The translations under genes were made by a program, and so were the position numbers. The notes under the pieces are model-generated. The model did not search any database and was not told where the DNA came from. It saw only the letters and a list, made by a program, of their open reading frames with translations. From positions 17,311-81,310 of the forward strand of contig NZ_PVNK01000269.1 in assembly GCF_002994615.1 (NCBI RefSeq): DNA of 64,000 nt, written 5' to 3'. The stretch's first letter is position 1, and each line of letters opens with the position of its first letter. Positions 44,229 through 52,350 of the stretch are shown one piece after another. Origin of the DNA: Enhygromyxa salina. Its GTDB lineage: Bacteria > Myxococcota_A > Polyangia > Nannocystales > Nannocystaceae.

Positions 44229-44263
44229 ATTGTTGATGCTGTGGGCTGTTGGGTGCAAGTCGG

Positions 44264-44298
44264 TGGCCGTCTGCCCCGCGAGCGGGAGCAGACGGCCA
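44264..44298 (-). terminator. hairpin between the 205-residue gene and the large gene
   Basis: TGGCCGTCTGC pairs with GCAGACGGCCA. It lies 6 bp after the stop of the upstream (44305) gene and 35 bp before the next start. Its stem is nearly the same as that at 36017. It may terminate or attenuate, so the two paralogues could be made in excess over the downstream genes. Confidence 0.55.
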
Positions 44299-44304
44299 AC
44301 GTCG

Positions 44305-44922
44305 TCAGCCCATGACCACGTTCTCGAGGTTGAACTGAAACGGCGAGGAGTCGCGGCCGGGGCCGCCGCCGGTCAGCACGATGTCGGCGCTGGCGATACC
44401 GAGGAGCGACAGCTCGGTGTTCACACTGGAGATGATCGCCGAGTTCATCACCTTGCCCTCGACCACCTGCGAGGCCACGCCGATCCAGATCGTGGGCTTG
44501 AACTGGAACAAGGCCTTTTGCTGCGGGGCGACCGAGGTCTTGGTCGCGAGCAGATTGCCGTCCTTGTAGATGTTGGCGTTGATCGCCCCCTTCGGCAGGG
44601 CGTTGAGCACCTGCACCTCGGTCGAGCTGGTGCCCGAGCCGGACGCAACCAGCCGGTCGCCGGAGGTCGTGAGGCTCATGCTGAACAGCTGGCCGTTTTG
44701 CGCGGGCAGCTGCGGGGTGTAGTTGCCGTAGCTGTCGCTCGCCGCGACCGTCATTTCCATCGGGAAGGTGAAGGGATGGTTGTCGCCCTGCCCGCAGTAG
44801 CGGATGACCTTCCAGGCCACGGCCAGCTCGTCGAAGTTGGTCGCCACGTTCTTCTGGAAAATGACGATCTCCGAGTTGTTGGCGTCGTTTGAGTTGTTGA
44901 TGAAGTTTAGCTGAATGTCCAC
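44305..44922 (-). CDS. 205-residue beta-rich protein, paralogue 1
   Basis: Begins M-D-I-Q-L-N-F-I-N-N-S-N-D-A-N-N-S, continues A-W-K-V-I-R-Y-C-G, then S-Y-G-N-Y-T-P-Q, E-V-Q-V-L-N-A-L-P-K-G-A, F-K-P-T-I-W-I-G-V-A-S-Q and ends in I-V-L-T-G-G-G-P-G. It has no signal peptide or catalytic motif and two Cys at most. It is about 50-55% identical by eye to the adjacent gene of the same length, with gaps nowhere. I do not recognise the family. A fibre subunit or lectin-like role would fit its place but is inference. Confidence 0.75.
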   Translation of the reverse strand: MDIQLNFINNSNDANNSEIVIFQKNVATNFDELAVAWKVIRYCGQGDNHPFTFPMEMTVAASDSYGNYTPQLPAQNGQLFSMSLTTSGDRLVASGSGTSSTEVQVLNALPKGAINANIYKDGNLLATKTSVAPQQKALFQFKPTIWIGVASQVVEGKVMNSAIISSVNTELSLLGIASADIVLTGGGPGRDSSPFQFNLENVVMG

Positions 44923-44999
44923 GTTTGTTCTCCTTTTGTCGAATGAAACACACCTGCCGACGCCTGGCCGCTGCCGTGCGCTGGCGGATCTCTATTAGG

Positions 45000-45617
45000 T
45001 CAAGCCAACCGCATGTTCTCCAGAGTAAAGACGTAGGGCGCCGCATCCGAGCCCGACCCGCCCCCCGTCATCACGATGTCGGCGCTCGTGAAGCCGGCCA
45101 GCGGCAGCTCGGTGTTGTCGCTAGCGATCACGGCGGAGGTCACGGCCTCGGACTGCATGATCTGCGAAGCCACGGAGATCCACAGCGTTGGCTTGAACTG
45201 GAACACGACCTTTTGCCCGGGGGCGACCGCGGTCTTGCGCGCCATGAGCAGGCCTGCTTTGTAGATGTTGACGTTCACGGAGCCCCGCGGCAGCGCGTTG
45301 ATGACCTGAATCTCGGCGGAGGAATCCGAGTTCGTCGCGGACCCGAGGCGCCGCCCCGAGGGGGTGGGGGTCACCTTGACCTGCTGACCGTTGGCGACCC
45401 TCACCCGTGGAGAATGGTTGCCATATTCGTCGCTGGTGGACACTTCGTAGTCAGTTGGATACACCAGCGGGTGGTAGCAGTCGCGACCGCAATAACGGAT
45501 GACCTTCCATGCCAGGGGGAGTTCGTCGATGCTGGCTAGGATGTTTCGCTGAAACAGCACGACCTCGGCTTGATGCCCACCGCTAGACCGGTTGATGAAT
45601 TTGAGTCGAATGTCCAT
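45000..45617 (-). CDS. 205-residue beta-rich protein, paralogue 2
   Basis: The first gene of the minus-strand series: M-D-I-R-L-K-F-I-N-R-S-S, A-W-K-V-I-R-Y-C-G-R-D-C, E-I-Q-V-I-N-A-L-P-R-G-S, F-K-P-T-L-W-I-S-V-A-S-Q and D-I-V-M-T-G-G-G-S-G. It has the same length as the downstream paralogue, which starts 77 bp away. A promoter with 17-bp spacing lies about 80 bp upstream. It is the likeliest abundant product of the island, since it is first in line and its paralogue is followed by a hairpin. Confidence 0.75.
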   Translation of the reverse strand: MDIRLKFINRSSGGHQAEVVLFQRNILASIDELPLAWKVIRYCGRDCYHPLVYPTDYEVSTSDEYGNHSPRVRVANGQQVKVTPTPSGRRLGSATNSDSSAEIQVINALPRGSVNVNIYKAGLLMARKTAVAPGQKVVFQFKPTLWISVASQIMQSEAVTSAVIASDNTELPLAGFTSADIVMTGGGSGSDAAPYVFTLENMRLA

Positions 45618-45698
45618 GATGTGGCTTTGGGGTCGCTGGCGAGCCGTCTTCGCTATGCAGGCTCCATATATGGGCTTGCTCGGCGGTGCGGGGGTACT

Positions 45699-45727
45699 TC
45701 TATATCGTTAATATTTTTATAGTTCAA
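45699..45727 (-). promoter_or_regulatory. sigma-70-like promoter of the minus-strand island
   Basis: On the minus strand: TTGAAC (45727-45722), 17 bp of almost pure A/T, TATAGA (45704-45699). It sits about 80 bp before ATG 45617, in the AT-richest part of the region. Confidence 0.65.
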
Positions 45728-46301
45728 GGCGGCCTGCTGAAAACGGGCTATGGGTAATCGTGCGTGCTCTGCCAGTTCGTGCAGTCGGGCGGGGGTGGTA
45801 AGATGCTGGTCTCACTATTTGGGTGTTGGGTGCTCCGTTGCAGTATGGAGGCCGTTCGGGGTGTTGGCTTCACGCCAATCGCTGGCGTTGCTGTTCCCAG
45901 ATTGATTGTGGTGGCGTGGGTGGTGTGTCTGTCTGAACGTCGTGGGGGCGCTGTTTGGGATGGTTTGCAGAGCATGTCGAACGTGTCGAATCGAATTCGT
46001 AACTATTGTCGCGACCAATACGATTTCACCGATGGCGAGCGGGGAGTGAGCTGTTGAGACCAAGGCACCGATGGCTGGCCGCTTCCAACCGCTAGTCGAG
46101 GTCTGGAGGACGCCCGGCCTGCGAGAAACTTCGACGAACTCGGGAGTCGGTCGGGAGATCTCTTCTCGAGGTCGCAGCACACCGCTGGCGCGCAGGGCCT
46201 CAGCTGTTGTCGCGACCAGGACGAGCTGTCGCGCGGTCGATGTTCACCCTGCTAGCGGGCGGGGCGGCAGCACATGCGCCGGTTGGCCACCAAAGGTGGG
46301 G
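45728..46301. other. non-coding, locally AT-rich stretch
   Basis: No reading frame here has convincing codon use. A plus-strand frame at 45764-46057 has poor codon bias and no homology that I recognise. The part next to the island promoter is AT-richer, and the rest looks like decayed DNA. Confidence 0.4.
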
Positions 46302-46689
46302 TCAACGATTGTGCGGATCAGCAGGGTAGGGAGCGGCGGCGGCCTGCTCGGCCTGCTCGGCCTGCTCGGCCTGCTTGGCCTGCGCGCCCTGGTAGCGATC
46401 ACGAAGCTGCGCTGGCGTGAGATCTGCTCGCTCGAGCTGAGCGAGGTCCTCGTCGAGCACCAGCAGATACTCGGGGTCGCGCGGATGGTAGAGCGCGATC
46501 GCAACGGTCTGCGCGTCGTCCACAAACAGCGGTGGCGTCTGCTTGGCGCCGACGAAGTGTTTCCAGCCCCGCTCGGAGTCGCGGATCACGAAGTGGTAGG
46601 TAGGTCCGCCCGCCGGTGTCGGCGCCGTTGACGATCTGCCGATCCTCGCCGATCAGATCCAGCAGCGCCTCGCGGGGATCATCGAACAC
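46302..46689 (-). pseudogene. hypothetical gene broken by a 4-bp duplication
   Basis: The minus strand from ATG 46689 reads M-F-D-D-P-R-E-A-L-L-D-L-I-G-E-D-R, then G-G-R-T-Y. In a second frame it continues H-F-V-I-R-D-S-E-R-G-W-K-H-F-V-G-A-K-Q and L-V-L-D-E-D-L-A-Q-L-E-R-A, ending in an A-E-Q repeat. At the join the DNA reads ACCTACCTACCACTTC. Removing one CTAC restores a single frame (R-T-Y-H-F-V-I). A 4-bp tandem duplication therefore inactivated the gene. The upstream part is also missing, so it is a relic. Product unknown. Confidence 0.55.
46349..46384. repeat. 9-bp tandem repeat (CCTGCTCGG), about four copies
   Basis: Imperfect repeats on the plus strand that encode the Ala-Glu-Gln run at the end of the broken gene above. 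Confidence 0.7.
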
Positions 46690-46727
46690 GGCGGCGGCCT
46701 GCTCGGGCCGACGATCGCGACGGGCTC

Positions 46728-46826
46728 TTGGCCGTCTTCGAGGAGGTCTGGGCGATCGAGAGCGACCTCGCGGGCTGCCAGACGCCCTCTGCCAAGCTCG
46801 AGCCGGTCGAGCCGGGTTGCCGAGCG
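46728..46826 (+). pseudogene. fragment homologous to the gene at 29904
   Basis: Encodes L-L-A-V-F-E-E-V-W-A-I-E-S-D-L-A-G-C-Q-T-P, matching 30094-30190 at about 90% DNA identity. The flanks share nothing with the other copy. The following 330 bp (46830-47163) hold no feature that I can support apart from the -10 box at 47151. Confidence 0.5.
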
Positions 46827-47150
46827 TAGTGACGGGCCGCCGCCGGCTGCTCGAGGGCCGGCTGCTGCAGGTGAAGGGGCAGCGCTGGAGCGAGGTTGTG
46901 CATGGTCGCGTCGCCCATCTCGCGCGCCTGAGCTCCGAGCAGCTCGGCGCGCTGCTGCAGGTCGAGCGGGGGCCTTGCGGTCGGATCCGAGGTCCACATC
47001 TGGCCCGAGGGGACGGAGCGCGTCTGCGATGCGGTCGACGCCGCCAGCCGAAGCGTCGAGCACGTCGCCACCTCGGGGTGCGGAGCTGCTAGGAAATCGG
47101 CCAGCTACAGGGGTCAAAAGGGCTGATCTCGGCAGGCCGGTAGAGCCTGC

Positions 47151-47156
47151 TAGGGT
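47151..47156 (+). promoter_or_regulatory. -10 box TAGGGT, 7 bp before the start codon
   Basis: TAGGGT ends 7 bp before ATG 47164. Confidence 0.45.
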
Positions 47157-47163
47157 CTCCGCG

Positions 47164-47814
47164 ATGATCCCGATCGCCGGCCCGGACACGGCGCTGTTGC
47201 TCGACGCCGCCGGGACGCTGCTGCATCCCGCTGTCCCCGTACCCGAGACCTACGCTCGGCTCACGGCTGAACACGGTCGCGAGGTCACGCCCACCGTCGT
47301 TAGCGAGCGCTTCGGCGAGATCATGAAGCGCGCGGCCCCGCTGCGCCGAGACGCCCCGGACTGGCGACCGTTTTGGCGAGTCGTCGTCGCGCACTGCACG
47401 GGCAGCGACGACCCTGCTCTGCTCGACGCGTTGATCGATCACTACCGCCAGGCCGAGGCGTGGACGGTGGCGGCGGGCGCGGCTGTGTGTTGCGAGCGCG
47501 TCCGGGCCCGCGGGATGAAGGTCGTGGTCGTCTCGAATTGGGACATCCACCTGCGGCCGTTGCTGACCAGCCTCGAAGTCCACGCCTTCATCGATGCGAT
47601 CCTCGTGTCGGCCGAGGAGCGGCTCGAGAAGCCGGATCCGCGCATGTTCTCGCGGGCGTGCGCGCGCGTTGGTGTCGCGCCGGGGGCAGCCGTGCATGTC
47701 GGGGATGATCCCGATGATGACGTCGCAGGGGCCGAGGCGGCGGGGTGCGCCGCGCTCTTGTTCGGTCGGGACGTCGCCGACTTCGGCGAGCTCGCCCGCG
47801 TGCTGATGCCCTGA
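47164..47814 (+). CDS. HAD-superfamily hydrolase (HDHD3-like)
   Basis: A 216-residue protein. Motif I reads L-L-L-D-A-A-G-T-L-L, with the nucleophile Asp kept but the usual second Asp (D-x-D) replaced by Ala. Motif II is V-V-V-S-N-W-D, motif III E-K-P-D-P-R-M-F and motif IV V-H-V-G-D-D-P-D-D-D-V-A-G-A. The S-N-W-D and K-P-D-P context is that of the HDHD3/REG-2 group. Loss of the second Asp also occurs in those homologues and may mean no or altered phosphatase activity. Convergent with the SUI1 gene, 13 bp away. Confidence 0.85.
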   Translation: MIPIAGPDTALLLDAAGTLLHPAVPVPETYARLTAEHGREVTPTVVSERFGEIMKRAAPLRRDAPDWRPFWRVVVAHCTGSDDPALLDALIDHYRQAEAWTVAAGAAVCCERVRARGMKVVVVSNWDIHLRPLLTSLEVHAFIDAILVSAEERLEKPDPRMFSRACARVGVAPGAAVHVGDDPDDDVAGAEAAGCAALLFGRDVADFGELARVLMP

Positions 47815-47827
47815 GCTCGGCCCTGGC

Positions 47828-48217
47828 TCAGTTGCCGAGAACCACCCGGGCAGCGCCCGCGGCCCGCAGCCAGCTCGCTACCCGGCCGTGGTCCCCCGTG
47901 CCCGCCACGAGCACGGCCCCGTCCACCCGTCCGCTGCAGCCGAGCTCGCGCTTGAGTCGGGTCAGGAGCGCGGGGATCAGGTCAGGATCGAGACCCTCGA
48001 CGCAGGTGACGGTCTTGCCGCCCTGGCCGCGCTTTTGCCGACGAACGACGAGGCGCCCGCTCAGATCGGGCGTTACCGACGGTTCGCTCGGGGCTTCGTC
48101 GATCGGACTCGGCGCGGGCTCCCCCGCGGGCGCGTCGGGGATCAGCGCGCTCAGGCCCGCGAAGGGGTTGGAGGTCAGCGGCGCGGTGTCGGCCGTGATC
48201 TTCGGGCGCTTGGCCAT
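47828..48217 (-). CDS. SUI1/eIF1-like translation factor (YciH family)
   Basis: A 129-residue protein: a flexible 50-residue Pro/Ala-rich N-terminus, then the SUI1 domain (R-R-Q-K-R-G-Q-G-G-K-T-V-T-C-V-E-G-L and L-K-R-E-L-G-C-S-G, with G-D-H-G-R-V near the end). Homologues bind the small ribosomal subunit near the P site; the bacterial ones may modulate start selection or act under stress. Last gene of a four-gene minus-strand operon, 13 bp after the propeller gene. Confidence 0.85.
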   Translation of the reverse strand: MAKRPKITADTAPLTSNPFAGLSALIPDAPAGEPAPSPIDEAPSEPSVTPDLSGRLVVRRQKRGQGGKTVTCVEGLDPDLIPALLTRLKRELGCSGRVDGAVLVAGTGDHGRVASWLRAAGAARVVLGN

Positions 48218-48230
48218 GAGCAGCAGGCCC

Positions 48231-50321
48231 TCAGCCGCCGACCTTGATCGCTACCGTCTCGAGGTTGCCGCGCGCGTCGCGAGCCCGCACGACCACGCGG
48301 TGCGGCCCGGGCCCGAGGTCGTCGGGCAGCGCGAGCTCGAATTTCTCGCTGCTCGAGTCGAACAGCCCGTCGCTCGCGCTCGCGGCCCGAAAGTCGGCGC
48401 CGTCGATCGAGAACGCGACGTCGTGGACGTAGCTGCCCTGATCCTTGGCGACCCCGGTCACGCGCCCGCCCGCGTGGGTCACGTTGGACAGCGTCGGCCG
48501 CGAGCGGTCGATCACGAAGGGCGCCGACACGAGCTCGTCGCGGCGCGCGGACCCGGCTCCGTTGCTGGGCTCGTCGGTCGCGATCACGCGGACTTCGTAG
48601 ATCCCGTCGGCGAGGGTGTCGAGGTCGAGCTTGGTCTCGCTCTTCGCCAGGGGCCCCGCGGTGTTGAGCTTGACCCACTCGTCGTCGCCCCCGCCCGCGG
48701 CCCGGACGTGGGCGTCGTAGAGCAGGCTGTCGCCGTCGCGGGCGTCGACGGTCCACTTGATAGCGATGTCGGCGTCGGGCTCGGAGTCGTCGTCGGACCC
48801 GAAGCTCTGGCTGCTGATTTCGATCTTGTCGATCAGCGGCGGGAGGTTCTCGGGCGCGTAGAAGGCGGTGATCGAGCGCAGCGAGGCGTCGGCGTCGGCG
48901 AGCTTGACCTCGACCTGCATGTAGCGTCGGCGGGGGATGTCGGCCGCGCCGCGGAGCTCGTCGTTGTCGCGGGCGAGCTTGACGGGCTTCCACGCGCTCC
49001 AGCGATCGTCGACCTCGCTCGTGGGCCCCGTGCGCACGCGCAGCTCGAGCTTGCCCTCACCGCGGAGGGCGAAGCTGCCGTAGCGCGCGGGGTGTTCGGC
49101 GTCGAGGACCTCGGACACCCAGCGGGCGGTCTTGGCCGGCGTTTGAGACAGGGCGTAGACGGCCGCGCCGTCGCTCGCGGTTGCGAGCACGTCGCCCGCG
49201 TCGGTCAGGCACATGCTCGTGGCCTGGCGCTCCTCGAGGTCGGCGACGACCGAGACATCTCGGCGCCCGCGCGCGCGGTAGATCTTGCCGCCCTCGGAGC
49301 TGGCCGCGAGGACCGTGCCGCTGTCGTCGAGCGCGAGCAGATCGATGAAGTACTGCGACTTCTTGGCGAACCACTTGTCCCAGGCCGCGTCCTGGGTCCG
49401 GAGCAGGTCGCGCTTTTGGCCGAGGTCCACGGCCCAGAGCTCGGCGTCGGCGTTGGCGCGCGAGCGGGTCGTGTTGTTGTCTGTCGGCTTCTCGCCGGTC
49501 AGGCTCGAGCGGCTGAGCTGCTTGGTCAGGGCGACCCGGCTCGACACGCTGCGCTCTTCGAACTCGTTGACGGCCGCGACCAGCCAGGTCCCCGACAGCG
49601 CGAGCGCGCGGACCTCGTCGCCCTGGAATTCGTGGAGCAGCACGCCCTCGAGCTCGCTGTCGACCTTGTAGAGCCGCGACTTGGGCGAGGTCCCGACCAG
49701 GATCTCGTCGCCGATCGTGAGGACCGAGAGGATGTCCTTCTCGGGCACGTCGAGCACGATCTTGGCGTTCTTGCCGTCGGTCCCGAGCGACCACAGCGCG
49801 CCCTTGGGCCCGGTCCCGATCAGGAGCTTGCCCTTGTGCGGGACGATCGCCCAGATCTGGCCGACGTCGGGCAGCTCGGCGAAGTCGCTGACCTCGCCCT
49901 TCTTGCTCACCCGGACCAGCTTGCCGCCGGGCAGCACGGCGGCGATCAGATCGCCCCCGGGCAGCCGAGTCATCGCGCTGACGACCACGCCCTCGAGCTC
50001 GACGAGCTGCTTGGCCGCCGGGGTGCCGCCGCGCAGATCGACCGCCTGGATCGTGGCCTTGTCGGCGGTCCCGACCCAGGCCTGCTTGCCGTCGGTCAGG
50101 CACGAGAACGCCGAGCTGTGCTCGAGCTCGGCGCGCTCGCTCGCGTAGCCCCGGGTGATCGTGCCGCTTCGCTCGATCGCCGCGCCCTCGACCTCGCCGT
50201 CGTCGAACGCGTCGAAGTCGTCGAGCTCGTGGGTCTTGGTGCCGCCGGCCCAGGCCCAGCTCGAGGCCAGGACGAGGGACACGCAGAGCAAGGAATTGGG
50301 CAGCCAGTTGGACATGGTCAT
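48231..50321 (-). CDS. secreted beta-propeller protein
   Basis: A 696-residue protein with a cleavable Sec signal (hydrophobic core L-L-C-V-S-L-V-L-A-S-S-W-A-W-A-G). Blades 1-7 (about 60-390) have repeated G-x-L-x-x-G-T-G, V-G-T-S-P-K-S-R-L-Y and A-S-S-E-G-G-K-I-Y-R-A motifs, like NHL/PQQ-type propellers. The last 300 residues are fibronectin- or Ig-like modules (D-G-I-Y-E-V-R-V-I-A-T-D-E-P-S; G-P-H-R-V-V-V-R-A-R-D). It may be a periplasmic scaffold or ligand sensor working with the upstream S55 protease. It begins 25 bp after that gene. Confidence 0.8.
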   Translation of the reverse strand: MTMSNWLPNSLLCVSLVLASSWAWAGGTKTHELDDFDAFDDGEVEGAAIERSGTITRGYASERAELEHSSAFSCLTDGKQAWVGTADKATIQAVDLRGGTPAAKQLVELEGVVVSAMTRLPGGDLIAAVLPGGKLVRVSKKGEVSDFAELPDVGQIWAIVPHKGKLLIGTGPKGALWSLGTDGKNAKIVLDVPEKDILSVLTIGDEILVGTSPKSRLYKVDSELEGVLLHEFQGDEVRALALSGTWLVAAVNEFEERSVSSRVALTKQLSRSSLTGEKPTDNNTTRSRANADAELWAVDLGQKRDLLRTQDAAWDKWFAKKSQYFIDLLALDDSGTVLAASSEGGKIYRARGRRDVSVVADLEERQATSMCLTDAGDVLATASDGAAVYALSQTPAKTARWVSEVLDAEHPARYGSFALRGEGKLELRVRTGPTSEVDDRWSAWKPVKLARDNDELRGAADIPRRRYMQVEVKLADADASLRSITAFYAPENLPPLIDKIEISSQSFGSDDDSEPDADIAIKWTVDARDGDSLLYDAHVRAAGGGDDEWVKLNTAGPLAKSETKLDLDTLADGIYEVRVIATDEPSNGAGSARRDELVSAPFVIDRSRPTLSNVTHAGGRVTGVAKDQGSYVHDVAFSIDGADFRAASASDGLFDSSSEKFELALPDDLGPGPHRVVVRARDARGNLETVAIKVGG

Positions 50322-50346
50322 CAGCGAAAACAGTCGGACGCGGCAG

Positions 50347-52350
50347 TCAGATGGACTTGGCGGGCAGGACGTTGAGCTCCAAGCTCGCGTCGCCCTGGAT
50401 GATCGAGTCGGTCCGGATCATCCGGCGCGCGGCCTGCTTGAAGTGCACGGCCTGGCGGTTGCTGCCCCCGGGGCTGAGCGTCTGGAGCACGCTCTCGGGC
50501 AGCGCCTCGACCAGGCCGTGCTCGGTCGCGAGGCCCTCGCCGGGGCGGTAGATCGTCCCGACCATGCTCCGGGCCGGGTAGCTGGCCGCGAGGTTGTCGA
50601 GCAGATCGTCGAGGTTGCCGGGCAGCGGGGCGTAGGGCGTGACCCACTCGCCGCCGCCGAGCTCGAACACGACCCGCTCGCCGCCCGCGTCCTTGGGGAT
50701 GCGCACGGTGATTTTTTCGGTCCGGGACGGGCCGCGCGGGGGCTTGAGATCGACGAGGACCTCGAGCAGGTCGCCGGCCCGGATCTCTTCGTTGGCGACG
50801 CGGATCCGCTCGATCTCCTCGACCGGCGCGCCGTAGTGAACCATCGCCTCTTGGTTGATGGACTTGATGCTCGCGATCTCGAATTTGTTGTCGAGCGCGA
50901 CCATCAGCAGGAGCAGCGCGCGGCTGCGGGCCGCGAGCCCGCGGACGATCCCGCGCGGGTAGTAGCTCTCTTCGTGGAGCTCGATCGTGCGCGGGCCCTT
51001 GGAGGTCTCGAGCAGGATCTCGTGGCGGGTCTCGAGCACGACCTCGACCCCGTCGCTGCCGGCCTCCTCGATCGCGTCGAGCATCAAGGTCACGACCAGC
51101 GGCGGGGTCAGGACCTCGGAGTCGGCGACGCTGCTGCGGTAGGTCCGGGCGCCGAGCTTGGGGTCGGGGCCCGTGACCGAGGTGACGACCGGGATCATCG
51201 GCGTCTGGATGTCGGTCCGCAGGTAGATCGCCGGCTGGCGGTCCTGGATCAGCGTGCCTTGAATGTCGAGCGCGCTCGACAGTTTGACCGAGCGCTCGAC
51301 GCTGGCGAGGATCGTGTGCACGTGGGCGTTGGCGATCGGGTATTTCGACGGGCCCTCGCCGTACATCGGGTGGCCGAAGGCCAGGACCTTCTCGCTGTTC
51401 TTGCCGCCGACCCAGGTCACCGTGCCGTTGGGCGCGGCGCCGTTGTCTCCGGCGATCAGCACGACCGAGACCGAGTCGCCGGGCTTGAACACGTGGCGGG
51501 CCGCGCCTTTGGCCGGCTCGCCCGAGGAGGCCGCGGCCTGGTCCGAGGCGTCCGAGGGCTTCGAGCCGCCGCCGCGGACCGGGAGCAGGCCGGTCGCGTC
51601 GGCCAGGAATTGGGCGGCGTGGGGGCCGAGCCCGGCGATCGACATCGGCGCGCCGATCGGCTCGAGCCCGCCCGAGGGCATGCCGTTGGGGCCGGGGATC
51701 TGCTCGGGCATCTGCCGCGGCGGCAGCGGGCTGGTGTCGAGGGCCAGCATCTGGTCGGCCCAGGCCGCGGAGCCCTCGCGCCCGCTCGCGCGCGCGGTCT
51801 TGGTCAGGACCCCGGGCCGGTAGGGCAGGTCGGCGATCTCGATCATGTTCTCGATCGGCGTCATGCCGCCGAGCGGATCTTTGTTGAAGCGGTAGCCGTA
51901 GGCCAGGGCCCCGGCGAGCTTGCCCTCGATGTAGATCGGGCTGCCGGACATGCCGCCGACGATGCCCGAGTGCTGCATGCGCGGATCGGGCGAGCGGAAC
52001 AGGACCGCGTCCTGGCCCGGGAGGTAGTTGCGGACGACGTCGACGACCTCGATCTCGAATTTGTCGGGCGTCTCGCCGTGGAACACGGTCAGGGCGTAGC
52101 CCTGCATGCCCGGCTTGATGTCGTCGACCGGGATGATGTTGGGGTCGCCCGTGTGCTTGCCGGGCTTGTCGTCGCCGCCCGCGATCGCGTCGCCGGCCAG
52201 CCAGAAGCCGCCGTAGAGCGCGGCCACCGACGCGACGGCGCCCAAACATCGAGAGAGCAAGCGGGACAGACCCGGCCTCACGTGGCGGCGAGCTGGCCTG
52301 GAAGCGGGGGGAGAGGCCGGTGGGGTTAGCCGATCAAGACTTGTTGTCAT
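50347..52350 (-). CDS. SpoIVB-type (S55) peptidase-like protein
   Basis: A 667-residue membrane or periplasmic protein: one N-terminal transmembrane segment (about 32-55), then I-K-P-G-M-Q-G-Y-A-L-T-V-F-H-G and G-G-M-S-G-S-P-I-Y, in which the Ser is the S55 catalytic residue. A-F-G-H-P-M-Y-G-E-G probably carries the catalytic His. The C-terminal 250 residues are an unassigned domain. In Bacillus, SpoIVB cleaves SpoIVFA to set off SigK processing; here no sporulation genes are near, so it may process an envelope protein. Its start overlaps the thioredoxin gene by 17 bp. Confidence 0.85.
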   Translation of the reverse strand: MTTSLDRLTPPASPPASRPARRHVRPGLSRLLSRCLGAVASVAALYGGFWLAGDAIAGGDDKPGKHTGDPNIIPVDDIKPGMQGYALTVFHGETPDKFEIEVVDVVRNYLPGQDAVLFRSPDPRMQHSGIVGGMSGSPIYIEGKLAGALAYGYRFNKDPLGGMTPIENMIEIADLPYRPGVLTKTARASGREGSAAWADQMLALDTSPLPPRQMPEQIPGPNGMPSGGLEPIGAPMSIAGLGPHAAQFLADATGLLPVRGGGSKPSDASDQAAASSGEPAKGAARHVFKPGDSVSVVLIAGDNGAAPNGTVTWVGGKNSEKVLAFGHPMYGEGPSKYPIANAHVHTILASVERSVKLSSALDIQGTLIQDRQPAIYLRTDIQTPMIPVVTSVTGPDPKLGARTYRSSVADSEVLTPPLVVTLMLDAIEEAGSDGVEVVLETRHEILLETSKGPRTIELHEESYYPRGIVRGLAARSRALLLLMVALDNKFEIASIKSINQEAMVHYGAPVEEIERIRVANEEIRAGDLLEVLVDLKPPRGPSRTEKITVRIPKDAGGERVVFELGGGEWVTPYAPLPGNLDDLLDNLAASYPARSMVGTIYRPGEGLATEHGLVEALPESVLQTLSPGGSNRQAVHFKQAARRMIRTDSIIQGDASLELNVLPAKSI

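Noticed and set aside
45764..46057. 97-codon plus-strand frame near the island promoter
   Set aside because: Poor codon bias, odd composition and no ribosome site; listed as non-coding.
47745..52329. Long plus-strand frames (876 and 724 codons) antisense to the propeller and S55 genes
   Set aside because: No domain or signal; the minus-strand genes are complete with signal peptides and motifs.
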